A stretch of DNA of 64,000 nucleotides from Erigeron canadensis (GCF_010389155.1 NC_057761.1:4280501-4344500); one strand, 5' to 3'. Shown: positions 11,470 through 22,624, numbered from the stretch's first letter. Notes: generated by a model from the letters alone, not told the origin. Translations and numbers: made by a program.

Positions 11470-14400
11470 AATATTTGGTATCTGGACAGCGCAGCTGGCC
11501 GGACTATGACCGGATGTAAGCCCCTGCTGGAAGAGTTCACTGCATGTGATGGACCTGCAGTGACATTTGGTAATGATGGAAGTGGGAAAACTGAAGGATA
11601 TGGTGTTGTTGACAATGGGCAGATTCAATTCACTAAGGTTGCATTTGTAAATGGTTTGAAATATAACCTGATAAGTGTCAGTCAACTTTGTGATGATGGA
11701 TATAGGGTACTGTTCGACATTGCTCAAGGCACTGTTTTTAACAAGGATTGGAAGGTAGTAATGATTGCACCAAGAAAAGGGAATGTGTACATCATGAACA
11801 TGGAGCCTACTCCAAAAGAGCATTGTTTCTATGTCAAGGCTGATGAGGACACCAACTGGCTGTGGCATAAACGGTTATCCCATCTTAACTTCAAAAACAT
11901 TAACAAGTTGTCAAGAAAGCAACTAGTTGATGGGATACCTTTGTTTTCCTTTAAAAGGGAGAAGCCATGTCCAGGGTGTGAAATGGGCAAAAAGAAAAGA
12001 GCCAGTTTCAAGACCAAACAGAATTTCAGCATCACTGAACCTCTTCACATGCTTCATATGGACCTTTTTGGTCCAGTGAATGTTCAAACTAAAGCTGGTA
12101 AAAGGTACACTTTGGTTGTGGTCGATGAATACACCAGATTTTGTTGGGTGATATTTATCAGATCAAAGAGTGATGCATCTGGTGAAATTATCTCTCTCAT
12201 CAAGCGAATTGAGCTCAAGTTTACCAAGAAAGTTTGTCAGTTGCGAAGTGATAACGGTACAGAATTCATGAATAAAGAATTGGAGACATTTTGCACTGAC
12301 ACTGGCGTTTCTCAAAACTTCTCGTCAGCTCGTTCTCCAGAACAAAATGGTGTGGTTGAAAGGAAGAATCGCACATTGATTGAAGCTGCCAGAAGTATGT
12401 TATCTGAATCTGGTCTTCCCACCTGTTTTTGGGCTGAAGCTGTAGCAACTGCGTGTCACACCCAAAACCGGTCAGTTTATGTCAAGAGACATAGGAAGAC
12501 TGCCTATGAAGTCCTCAGGAATCGTAAGCCAAATGTTGGATATTTCCATGTATTTGGCTGTCCAGTTTACATTTTAAACGATTCCAGTCAGTTGGGAAAT
12601 TTGATGCAAAAGCTGACGAAGGTGTCTTTGTGGGGTATTCAAATATTAGAAAAGCCTATAGAGTTTATAATTATAGACTCCAAAGGTACATGAGACAATT
12701 CATGTCACGTTCGATGAATCAAATGAAGCAATCAACAAAAGACCAACCCTTGATTTATCTTCAGTTGTCCCAGTTGATTTTGGTGTATCTGATCAGTTCA
12801 TCAATCAGTTAGTACACCAGAAAATGTTTCCAAACACCAAGTCTTGGAACCAGTTAAGGTAAAGAAGAACTTCTGTGACACCTCATTCTATCCTTCTATC
12901 AGTTTTAACCTACCTGAAAAACTGGTAATTGGATCTGATGTGCGTGCCACAACAACATCAGAACCAGTTCAAGCTTCTCCAGTTCTTCAAGAGATACCTT
13001 TGTTTGAAGATAATCATGTTAACTCTTCAGTTGACAATAATGATGAAGTTGAAGTAGTTTGGACTGATTCTCCTCCTGTTGCTGCAACAGTTGGAGATCG
13101 TCAGGTGTCTTGCACTGATGTTGTATTACACCAACCTAGTCAATACACTAAATGGACTGCTGCTCATCCCATTGAGCAGATTATTGGCAATCCAGATAGT
13201 GGGGTTCAGACTAGAAGAGCCACAAGTGATCAATGCTTGAACGTCACCTTCTTATCACTAATTGAACCGAAGAAGATTGACGAGGCTATGGCAGATCCAA
13301 GCTGGGTTGAAGCTATGCAAGAAGAACTCAACCAGTTCGAAAGGAACAATGTTTGGGAGCTTGTTCCTTGTCCTCCAGGGTTAAAGAGAGAACCCATTGG
13401 AACGAGGTGGGTCTACCGGAACAAGATGGATGAAGATGGCAACGTTGTCAGAAACAAAGCTAGATTAGTTGCCAAGGGTTATTGTCAAGCAGAAGGTGTT
13501 GATTTCGATGAAACTTTTGCTCCAGTTGCAAGACTTGAAGCCATCAGAATTTTCTTGGCTTATGCTGCTCACTTACAATTCAAGGTTTTCCAGATGGATG
13601 TAAAAAGTGCGTTTCTGAATGGCACATTGGAAGAAGAAGTGTATGTTACGCAGACTCCAGGCTTCATAAATGAAAAGCATCCACATTGGGTATATAGACT
13701 GAACAAAGCTTTATATGGTCTTCGACAAGCCCCAAGAGCCTGGTATGATACTCTAACTAAACATCTTCTCAAAAATGGTTTTCAAAGAGGTGCAATAGAT
13801 AATACCTTGTTCATCTTGAAAGAAAAAGGTGATATCTTGCTGGTACAAATTTATGTTGATGATATTATATTGGGTCAACTGATGATGGAATGTGTAAAAG
13901 TTTTCAAAAATTATGTCTCAAGAATATGAGATGAGTTTAATGGGTGAATTAACATTTTTCTTAGGTTTACAAATAAAACAAACCATGGATGGTATTTTTA
14001 TTAACCAAGAAAAATATGTCAGAGATTTGTTGAGAAAATACAAATTGATTCAATCCCATCAAAAACCACACCTATTTCAGCTCCATTAAATTTGGACTCT
14101 GACCCAAATGGAAAACCAGTGGACCAAAAAGAATATCGTGGAATGGTTGGTTCACTGATGTATCTAACTGCCAGTCGACCAGATATAATGTTTGCAACAT
14201 GTTTATGTGCCAGATTTCAGGCAAATCCAAAAGAATCACACTTGCATGCTGTTAAACGCATTTTCAGGTACCTGAAAGGGTGCCCTAGCCTTGGTCTTTG
14301 GTATCCCAAAGGCTCAGGGTTAGATCTAATGGGTTATTCAGATTCAGATCATGCAGGTTGTAAGATTGATAGAAAATCCACAACTGGTGGATGTCATTTC

Positions 14401-14792
14401 CTAGGGGAAAACTGGTGAGTTGGACAAGTAAGAAGCAGACTTCAGTCTCAATGTCTACTGCTGAGGCAGAATACATTTCTGCGGCCAGTTGCTGTGCCCA
14501 GATTCTCTGGATCAAAAACCAGTTACTTGATTATGGCATGAAATTTACAAGAACCCCAATCTTTTGTGACAACACCAGTGCTATTGCTATATCTCACAAC
14601 CCAGTGATGCACTCAAAGACAAAGCATATTGATATCAGGTATCACTTCATTCGTGATCATGTTATGAAAGGAGATATTGAAATACATTTCATCCCCACTG
14701 ATAAACAGTTAGCTGATGTTTTTACAAAACCTCTTGATGAAAAGACTTTTAAACATCTCATCAGTGAACTGGGTATGTTAAATCCTCATTAA
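11470..14792 (+). pseudogene. pol region of the Sirevirus-like element, frameshifted
   Basis: The protease begins WYLDSAAGRTMTG at about 11476, so the usual D-S-G active site reads D-S-A (codon 11491). The pre-integrase HHCC zinc finger follows (WLWHKRLSHLNF; CPGCEMGKKKR), then the integrase core with Asp at 12061, Asp at 12250 and Glu at 12358 (35 residues between the last two, DD35E). Reverse transcriptase has YVDD at 13852-13863 and RNase H is at 14092-14792, ending near ADVFTKPL. The order integrase before RT identifies Copia. Frame breaks lie near 12600, 12686, 12840, 13869, 13908, 14047 and 14406; those that can be judged look like loss of one base. Expected products are the enzymes for reverse transcription and integration, but none can be made in full from this sequence. 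Confidence 0.87.
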
Positions 14793-14897
14793 ACTGAAGA
14801 GGCCCTTCAGTTGAGGATGGTCCAGGTGATCCTTGATTGGTTGGAGATTGAACGCCTTGATGTACTCAAAGACTAGTCATTGATCAAATGGATCACA

Positions 14898-14913
14898 TTT
14901 TTAGGGGGAAAAA
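14898..14913 (+). other. Internal polypurine-tract-like site after pol
   Basis: TTTTTAGGGGGAAAAAG lies about 105 bp after the RNase H stop and 4.6 kb before the 3' LTR. Its core AGGGGGAA is the same as in the tract next to the 3' LTR (19486-19495). It may be a surviving additional plus-strand primer site, consistent with the multiple polypurine tracts reported for Sireviruses. Confidence 0.4.
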
Positions 14914-15345
14914 GACTCAAAATATTTTCAAATAAATTATTGAAAAATGCAACTGAAGGTCATCAGTTGAAACTGGCATCTAAATTTTCTTTTGGTTGCT
15001 AGTTTGGTCTTGTCTCAAAATGGTGGTCAGCCAGATTTCATAACGTTGTGTTTTACTTGGTGGATACTTGTGACACGTGATGTTACTCGAGTACTAACCT
15101 CGCACTCACGAACGTCACCTGACATGTCTTACGTGTCAAGACTTTTGCTGAAATGTACTGCACTTTTTATGGGTATTGGTGAAGTTAGTGGGTAAGTGGG
15201 AATACCAGCCGTCGTAGCATTAAATGCTTGATGGGAAGTATTAAATATTTTTGAATTCTCAAAATTTGGAAAATAACTTTTACAAATTATTTCAAACTTT
15301 TGGAGACTAAAATATCTTTTCGTATATATTTGGCAATATTTTTAC

Positions 15346-15487
15346 TGCCTATATATACCCCCCACCAATATATCCGTCTCATTTACTTCTCTCAAAATTC
15401 CTTCATTTACTCTTTCAATCATTCACAATTCGAGATCCTTTTCTCTCTTTCTTCTTTAAGTCCAAAACCCTAAATCTAAATTCACAA
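15346..15487 (+). promoter_or_regulatory. Candidate internal promoter and leader of the extra ORF
   Basis: A TATA box (CTATATATACCCC, 15349-15361) lies about 130 bp before the ATG at 15488. It is followed by a pyrimidine-rich leader containing CTCATTTACTTCTCTC and CCTTTTCTCTCTTTCTTC. TATA, then a Y-rich patch, then a roughly 100-nt A/C-rich leader is the usual plant polymerase II core layout. It suggests that the ORF can be transcribed separately from the LTR transcript. This is inferred from sequence only. Confidence 0.45.
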
Positions 15488-18400
15488 ATGGCTCCTAAAT
15501 CTTCTTCTTCTTCATCTCGTTCTCGTGATGTGAATCTACTCACTGCTGAGTACATTCCATCACAAAATGTTATTCGTGCCACTGGTGCTCCCATAAGCTC
15601 TAAGCTTATTAAACTAAATCCAAATAATCCAATGGCATCTCTTCAAGGGCTCCAGGCCGCTGACTCTCTTATCGGGAGAATCCAATCCTTTCTTCGGATT
15701 TCTCCCCTCAGCGATGCCTTCTCTTTGAATCCACACAAGCTATTCCATGATTACTTGTGTGAGTTCTGGTACACTGCCTCTCTTTCTGAGGACTGCTCAT
15801 CCATCTCCTTTTCTCTAAAGGATGGGTCAGTCCCGTGTACCATCACCACTGGAACGTTGAGGGAAGCCCTTAACCTCAACTACTGGAGACATAATGAAAC
15901 TCCAGTGGTGATTTCCTCCAATATCAATTTCCGCCAGGTCTTCCTTGATATGGGAAATAAGGAGATGGTGGAGGGGGATGTGTTGAAGACCAAGGGGTCC
16001 ATTACAATGAAGGGGCTTTCACCATCCTGGAAGTTCTTTATGGTCCACTTGGTGGAAAGTTTGGGAGGGAGTTCTGGTGGATTGGACCAGATAAACTCCT
16101 TCCAGGCAGAAATGGCGTACTGCCTTTGGAATGGGCTGAGGGTGGATTTTGCAGGCATTTTGTTCAGAAGCCTGGTATTCAAGTTGAAGGGTAACAGGGG
16201 TCCTTGTGTTCCCTTTTCAAGGTTTCTGTCCCTTTGTTTTATTCAGATTCTGGGCAGAGACGAGTACAACAACACGCAATCCTCGTTCTCTGTGCCAGAA
16301 CTGTTGAGGAATCTGGACAACCTGGTGTCCACTTCTGATGAAGTCCAGATGTCCCCGAGAATGATTTTTGCATTCTCTAAAACTGATGCACCACAATCTG
16401 GTGAATCAGAAAGGCAACTGGGCGGGCCTCAAAATAATGAGGGACCCACCGGTTCGTCTACTGAAGTAGTAACTGTGGCAGAAGCAGGAGTCCAGGCAGT
16501 TCCTAAAGCAAGAAGATCCTCTAAAAGCAGGAGATCAAGATCTGGACTTGCTGCACCTGACCAGTCACAATCTGTGATAGTGGTCTCTGAAGCCGCTGCC
16601 GATGATATTGCAACTGAGGATAGAGCAGTTGTGGTTGAGGCACCAGTCACCTCTGTCCAGGGAGAAGATGCTTCGGCAACGGATCCTCAAACTGATGATA
16701 CCATTGAGGCAACTCAAACTGGTCATCAGGAGTCTGAACAACTTGTTCAGCCACCCCCAACATTTATGGATCTTGGCATAAATGAGGGTGTGTTTCAGCT
16801 TGAGTCTTCGGACTCATCTGAGACAGAATCTGACCAGGAGATGGCTGATGCGACTATACTTGATCAGCTCCCTTCTCTCCTTGGTCAACCCCAAGAACCA
16901 CATGTTTCAGTTTCCCCAACTCATGTACAAAGCTTAGAAATACCTCCAATATTCACCTCTCGCCAATCACCTTCTTCTATGGGTGTGCCTAGAAATAGAC
17001 ACATCCTAACCCCACCGTCGCCGTCGTTCACACCTGAGCATTCTCAGCATGAACGACACATTGAATCTCTTCCTTTCATTTCTACAACCCCTCCTCTTCT
17101 ATCTACTGATGCTACTGCAACTGGAGAACCAGATATTGTCATACCTCGTCCAGTTGCACCTGTAGCTTTTTCAGCTGGTCCAGTGACACCTTCTCCTCCG
17201 TCATTGGACAGCCAGTTCGTGTCTTTTCAAACCGATCTCTCGAACCTTCTTGCGAGGGTGGAAGAGATTCAAAAGACACTGGAAAAGAACACCAAGTCCC
17301 TCTCCAGGTACCACAAGGATCATCTGCAAAATATTAAAGTGGTTGACCTGGGGATTAACAAGTTCTCTGCTAATGAGGACTTGGTGTTTGGCAAGCTGAA
17401 CGAGTTAGTGGAATCCTCCAATCAATTGGCAATATCTTTAAGGGAGGCATTCGCACTGACTCAATCTGGAGTCACATCCTCAATATCCAACCTGCTGAAC
17501 AATACTGTCAGATCTTCAGAGGTTGATATTAAGAATCTGGAAAGGCAGGTGCAAGAGCTGTGTAGCAAACCTGGCCTAGATGTGACAGAGCTTGGGAGTC
17601 GGTTGGCCTCTTCAGTGGGTCTCAAGATCGAAGAAACTTTGGCTGCCAGTGAGAGTAACTTGATAGAAAAGGTGATATCTGAGATCACCAAGATTGCAGT
17701 GCCCCAGGTCGATCTCACTCCAATTACATCTGAGATTGAACGGTTGAGGTGCAGTCTGGATACGCTGGCTAGCAAAGTGTCTGAACATTCAACTGCCATA
17801 TCTGATCTGACCACTGAAGTTGGCAAAGGAAGGGCGGTTGAGCCTGACAGTGCTCAGGAAGTCCCTGCAACTGGGCTCTCTTCAGATGATCTCTCCATTC
17901 TCAAACAAATTTTAAAGAGTCAAGAGCAGACGAGTGGAAATGTAATGACTCAGTCTCAAGAGATAAATCATCTTTGGAGGACAGTTCGCATGCTTTGTGG
18001 AGTCTTCAAAGAGTGTAAGACAATGCAATCATGGCAGCCTCTAGATCGCCTGCCCTCTAGTCATGCTGATTTTGAAGCCATCAGGCAGGGACTAGATGCT
18101 GCCAAGGGGGAAAGGTCGGTACATGCCCCTCACACTCTTGTGAAGACTTCAAGTAAAGGGAAGGAGATTGTGATGGCTACCAGTACTGAGGCTGGTGAGC
18201 AAGGGTTTGAGGTGTTTGATGATGTGGTGGTAAGGAGTGTTGACAAGGGAAAGGCCATTGCTGATGAATCTTTGGAACCAGCCACCGATGCACCAATGTT
18301 GGAAACTGGCAATGTCGATTTGTTGCCTCCAGTTACTGAAAGCGAGAGCCAGAAATTAGCAAGAGTGGGATACCTGGTCAAGGAAAGGAAGAAACAAATG

Positions 18401-19219
18401 AAGGCAAACCAGTTTGAATCAAGAAAAAATCTTCCAACCCCTCTTGTTGATATCACTGATGCTCAACTCCTTGGCTTGACACTTGTTGAATACAAGAAGA
18501 TCAAAGAAGATCCAAGAATAGTCAATGCACTGAAGGAGATGCTTGAAGTGGAACTGGACAAACACTACCAGGATGATGAGGCTGAACTGGATGCAAAGTG
18601 TTTGAATGTATCGGTGGAAAAGGCCAGAGAGATCAGATCTGAAGGGATTCTCAAGAGAACTGAGCAGGTCAAGAAGGCGGTCACCAAAGTGTTGAATCCA
18701 CCCAAGTCCAAAGGAAGAAAACAAAAGGCCTTACCAAGAGATGCAAATCTGAGGACTTGGGTAGAACCATCTGAACCCACAACAGATGATATTCGAGCTG
18801 CTACACAAAAGCTGAGCACGAGCAAAATCAAACTGACAAATGAATCTGAAGCTCGCACATATTTGTCAGATGTACAGCGTCGAAGGCACAATAGAGGCAG
18901 GATTACTGATGTTAAGGTTTCAATTAAGCCTGGTGCCAAGCATTTTGTTGTTGAGGTACAATACTTTGGTGGACCTAAAAGGACTACTGAGAACCCGGAT
19001 GTCAATCAGTATGGTCATTCCGAGCATGTTGAGATGTTGAGGCTGTTGGAGGGGAGGCAGAGGAAGAATAAAGTTGAAAGAGGCTGGGAGTATGTATTGC
19101 AAAATCTCATCAAGTTCAAGGAAAACATTGAAGAAAGATTAGGCCTTGATCCTGAGGATACTCAGCCGATTTCATCAGTCTCAAAGAGAAGGAAAACTGG
19201 CGAAGGGCCATCTGTTTAA
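15488..19219 (+). CDS. Intact 1243-aa extra ORF of the Sirevirus-like element (position of env-like ORFs)
   Basis: One uninterrupted frame from ATG (context ACAAATGGC) to TAA, 1243 residues. Residues 1-290 form a folded-looking domain (LFHDYLCEFWYTA, GTLREALNLNYW, FAGILFRSLVFKLKG, VPFSRFLSLCFIQIL) that from memory resembles domains of plant retroelement proteins of unknown function. Residues 290-570 are acidic, Ser/Pro/Thr-rich and probably disordered, with a basic patch SSKSRRSRSG near 340. Residues 575-790 and about 985-1080 are heptad-like, probable coiled coils. The C-terminus is basic with KRRKTGEG near 1233, NLS-like. No signal peptide or clear transmembrane segment is visible, so an envelope role is not supported. 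It occupies the place of the env-like ORF of Sireviruses. Function unknown. It is free of frameshifts although gag-pol upstream has many. Confidence 0.8.
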   Translation: MAPKSSSSSSRSRDVNLLTAEYIPSQNVIRATGAPISSKLIKLNPNNPMASLQGLQAADSLIGRIQSFLRISPLSDAFSLNPHKLFHDYLCEFWYTASLSEDCSSISFSLKDGSVPCTITTGTLREALNLNYWRHNETPVVISSNINFRQVFLDMGNKEMVEGDVLKTKGSITMKGLSPSWKFFMVHLVESLGGSSGGLDQINSFQAEMAYCLWNGLRVDFAGILFRSLVFKLKGNRGPCVPFSRFLSLCFIQILGRDEYNNTQSSFSVPELLRNLDNLVSTSDEVQMSPRMIFAFSKTDAPQSGESERQLGGPQNNEGPTGSSTEVVTVAEAGVQAVPKARRSSKSRRSRSGLAAPDQSQSVIVVSEAAADDIATEDRAVVVEAPVTSVQGEDASATDPQTDDTIEATQTGHQESEQLVQPPPTFMDLGINEGVFQLESSDSSETESDQEMADATILDQLPSLLGQPQEPHVSVSPTHVQSLEIPPIFTSRQSPSSMGVPRNRHILTPPSPSFTPEHSQHERHIESLPFISTTPPLLSTDATATGEPDIVIPRPVAPVAFSAGPVTPSPPSLDSQFVSFQTDLSNLLARVEEIQKTLEKNTKSLSRYHKDHLQNIKVVDLGINKFSANEDLVFGKLNELVESSNQLAISLREAFALTQSGVTSSISNLLNNTVRSSEVDIKNLERQVQELCSKPGLDVTELGSRLASSVGLKIEETLAASESNLIEKVISEITKIAVPQVDLTPITSEIERLRCSLDTLASKVSEHSTAISDLTTEVGKGRAVEPDSAQEVPATGLSSDDLSILKQILKSQEQTSGNVMTQSQEINHLWRTVRMLCGVFKECKTMQSWQPLDRLPSSHADFEAIRQGLDAAKGERSVHAPHTLVKTSSKGKEIVMATSTEAGEQGFEVFDDVVVRSVDKGKAIADESLEPATDAPMLETGNVDLLPPVTESESQKLARVGYLVKERKKQMKANQFESRKNLPTPLVDITDAQLLGLTLVEYKKIKEDPRIVNALKEMLEVELDKHYQDDEAELDAKCLNVSVEKAREIRSEGILKRTEQVKKAVTKVLNPPKSKGRKQKALPRDANLRTWVEPSEPTTDDIRAATQKLSTSKIKLTNESEARTYLSDVQRRRHNRGRITDVKVSIKPGAKHFVVEVQYFGGPKRTTENPDVNQYGHSEHVEMLRLLEGRQRKNKVERGWEYVLQNLIKFKENIEERLGLDPEDTQPISSVSKRRKTGEGPSV

Positions 19220-19485
19220 GTTTTCCTTCTAACTATTATCTGCTTGTAATTTTGTGTACTCTCTTGTAATTTATTTGAAATTGTATGTATATACAAGTTG
19301 CCAGATTGTAACCTACAAGTAAGATATCTGATAAGATCTACAAACACTTAAAACAAAATCCAAGACATTTGATGATCTATAAAAATGTCTTGGAAACTTA
19401 ATAGGTTTTATCAAATTCAAGTATTTCAAACTTAAACTTGTATAGAAACAAGTTTGAAAATACTTGACAATATTTCAGGACAATT

Positions 19486-19495
19486 AGGGGGAATT
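19486..19495 (+). other. Polypurine tract
   Basis: AGGGGGAATT directly precedes the TG of the 3' LTR; it is the expected primer for plus-strand synthesis. Confidence 0.75.
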
Positions 19496-20462
19496 TGTTA
19501 GGTCCAGTTTTAACTAAACTGGAGCTCTCCAGTGACATCTGGAGAGCATGAGGAATTGTCCGAAATATTAGAAGTCCAGTTGCATTGTACAGGTTTAGCA
19601 ACTGATGACTTCCTCCAGTTGAGATCAGACGACTAGAATCTGAAGACCTTCCAGTTGAAGTCAAAGACAACAAATGGAAGATAGAGATTGGCAATGGCAG
19701 CGAAGCCCAGTTGACAATCTACCAGATCAATCAACTGGAGAATCCTCCAGTATAAATGCTCTTACAAAGCTTTACACTGATTACGAGGAGGACCTTTTTA
19801 CTCTACATCCTTTTAACCGGACAATGATATTGTCTTTGGATAAAGATACAAAGATGTAGAGTGGTTGAATAAAGTAACCTTTTGTCTTACTTTATTTAAC
19901 ACACACAAAGGATTATTTAAACAATACTTTTGTGTGCTGTCAACCATATTTGTACATCGAAGTTGAGATCCCCATGCTCAATCTTCGACTATAAATAGAG
20001 GTCCTTGCACAAGCTGTTTCAATAACTTTGCAAATACATATATTCTGCAATATTGGTGAACTTGTGCAATATTCTCTCAATCGCAAAAAGAAACATTTCA
20101 CAACTCTAAGTGTTTCGATTGTTTAGGAGAATTTCCAAGTTTAGATCAATTGTAATTCATGGGTTGTTAGGATATTTACATTCTTGTATTATCTTGGTTC
20201 CGCAACAACCTTGTATTTTATTTAAACAAGTAATAAATAAAATACACTTGAAAATTACATATTGTCTCACCAGTTTATATACTCGTCATTTATATTATTG
20301 CATGTATTAATATTCTGTCACTTTAATACTTAATTCCAGTTAACCTGGTACACGATCAAACTAAACTGGTCACATCCAGATTAATCGATTGTGTTGCAAA
20401 GTTCACTCACCATCGACATAGAGGTGTCTTCAGCACCCATCTAGTGATAGTTGGGACTAAAA
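19496..20462 (+). repeat. 3' LTR of the Sirevirus-like element
   Basis: The LTR is 967 bp, identical to the 5' LTR except for one extra G and one extra T in short runs near 19864 and 19881. It starts TGTTAGG and ends ACTAAAA. It is followed by the target-site copy ATTTT at 20463-20467. Confidence 0.92.
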
Positions 20463-20467
20463 ATTTT

Positions 20468-21033
20468 CATTAAATATTATATAACCTAAAAAATTAACCT
20501 GATTAATTTTATTAGCTAGCCTCTCAGGAAAAAACTTAAACTTATATGTAAAATTAACCATTGAAACTTTTATTTTGATAGTGAAATTTTCTTTTACATA
20601 GCGTTTACATATATATATATATATAAAAGCTTATAAATATGATATAATAATATGGCAGTTATGTATATCGGTTTAATCTCTTCAAATAAAAATCTTTATA
20701 TTTTATTCATTTCTATAAAAATAGTTAAATATCAATCATCGTATGTTTATATACGAAGGGTTTTGATAGCTTTCTACTACACATTGGAAGTATAAGTGGA
20801 AAAATGATAGTGTAGTGGAAAAAATTGTTGGCGTGTCCAGTTTGTTTGGGCATTTCAAGAGGTGATATCCTTTTTTTTTATATACATTTACCACAACATT
20901 CAACTTATATATTAGACTCCATAATTTATATATTAACCGTGATAGATGCATAAAAAACATGATACTATACAAATATTAGTTCCTTTTCTAAATGGCTTAA
21001 ACTGACTATATATTTTTCTGAGATAGAGAAGGA
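20468..21033. other. AT-rich intergenic stretch, nothing recognised
   Basis: No coding, RNA or terminal-repeat signal was found on either strand; a short TATATA run lies near 20612-20624. Confidence 0.5.
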
Positions 21034-21042
21034 TTAAAAATA

Positions 21043-21291
21043 GGGATTAATCACGAAAAGATCAACGTACTTTTCCCGGTTGTCCATTATACTTTTTTAT
21101 TGATAAAGTTTACTCACATACTTTTTTTTGTACACGGTTAATCCAAAGTTGACCGGTTTACCGGTGATAGTCGGTAATCTTGGCCAACCGTGTATAAAAA
21201 AAATATATGTAGATAAAACTTATAATAAAAAAGTATAATGAGTAACCGTGTACAAATTAAAAAATACGTTGATATTCTCATGATTAATCCC
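21043..21291. mobile_element. MULE-type MITE, 249 bp, with perfect 9-bp target duplication
   Basis: The ends GGGATTAATCACGAAAAG and its imperfect reverse complement form inverted repeats extending about 70 bp, leaving only a short centre, so the whole element can fold back. The flanks are perfect 9-bp repeats TTAAAAATA at 21034-21042 and 21292-21300. It has no coding capacity. The TIR sequence differs from the MULE at 2615-3804, so this is a separate family. Confidence 0.8.
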
Positions 21292-21866
21292 TTAAAAATA
21301 TAGGATGGAATAAATATAAATTGGGTAGGTTAGGATTGGACAGGGATTATAATGGGTTATTGAGGAAGGTACTCTGGGAGATGGGATAGTGATAACGTCA
21401 TGCTTACCATCCTCTCTAATGATTAACTAATATACTTTTTTGGTCTAATTACAAAGATGGATCTTCTCCACTTCCCTTTCAATATAAATACAAAGATGGC
21501 AATCTTTTATGAAACGACTTTTGTTTTATGGCGATAGATGATATTGAATCGTTTAAATGTAAATACCAAGATATCAAGATATGATACACTATTTAAAATG
21601 ATTATTTAATATCTGAAATATATTTAAAATTACTATTTAATGTATTTCAAATACATTTAATATCTAAAATATATTAATATCTAAAATATTTTTAAAATTA
21701 CTATTTAATATATCTAAAATATATTTAATATCTTTTTTTGAAAAGAAATATACTTAATATCTAAAATAGTAATTATTTAATATCACTATGTGCACGGAAT
21801 AAATATTATTCATTAGCGGTATCTGAAGAAGCAACCTAGTTCTGATCAGTGGTAAATACCCTGGTC

Positions 21867-22624
21867 TAGGGGTGATAATCGAGCGAGCTGTTCGCGAGCT
21901 GCTCGAGCTCGAACTCGGTTTAGTTCGAGTTTAACTATTTTGAGATCGGGTCGATCTCGAACAAAAAAACGAGCTTGATTAGTTAAACGAGCCGAGCTTT
22001 AAAAAAAGAAATTGGGCTCGGCTTGCTCGAAAGATCGATTACTTTTTCGATCCGAACGAGCTACCGAGCTTTACGAGCTACTTGACTAGTCGAGCTACTC
22101 GAGCCTTGGCATACAAGTTTAAAAATATCACTTATATGTTAGTAAGGAGAGTTGAACCCATGACCTCCAAGTTTAATGGATGACACTTTAACCATTAAAG
22201 ACAACCATCTTTTTATTATTATCCTTGCATATATTTTAAATAAATACTCTAAGTCTTTAATCATTACTATCCATTTTGTTTATATATTACTTAAATAAAT
22301 ATAAAATTCGAGACTTAATACTTTAATAATGTATTAAACTTTTTTTTTTCAAATTTATTTCAACTTCCAAGTAATGTGATATGTGTCGCTTTCTCTTAAC
22401 ATATTAACTTTTTTTTAACTTATGATTTTGATAACTAATACATATTCTTTAAAAAATATAAATATAATATGTTTTATCTAAATCTTTCTTATGTATAATT
22501 AAAATAACATCTTATTATTCATTTTAATTTTTGTGAGATAACTCGTTTTAGGATAAATGCAAAAATACAATCAAACTTCTCATCATATTACCATGAATAA
22601 AAATGATCTATCAAAATTATGATT

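Larger units (their letters stand above)
8012..20462 (+). mobile_element. Ty1/Copia LTR retrotransposon, Sirevirus-like, 12.45 kb with extra 3' ORF
   Basis: The structure is: 5' LTR 8012-8976, initiator-Met primer binding site 8979-8990, gag from 9035, pol (protease, integrase, reverse transcriptase, RNase H; Copia order) to 14792, polypurine-like tract near 14901, long ORF 15488-19219, polypurine tract 19486-19495, 3' LTR 19496-20462. The 5-bp target duplication ATTTT flanks it at 8007-8011 and 20463-20467. The large size, the long gag with zinc knuckle and the extra ORF between pol and the 3' LTR match the Sirevirus (SIRE1-type) layout. The LTRs differ only by two 1-bp indels, so the insertion is very recent. 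gag-pol is broken by about twelve single-base deletions and cannot be translated as it stands. Confidence 0.9.

Noticed and set aside
16429..18724. Several 70-146-codon frames on the minus strand opposite the 1243-aa ORF
   Set aside because: Antisense shadows of the long plus-strand frame.
15488..19219. Calling the 1243-aa product an envelope protein
   Set aside because: Position fits env-like ORFs, but no signal peptide, transmembrane helix or cleavage motif is visible; left as unknown function.
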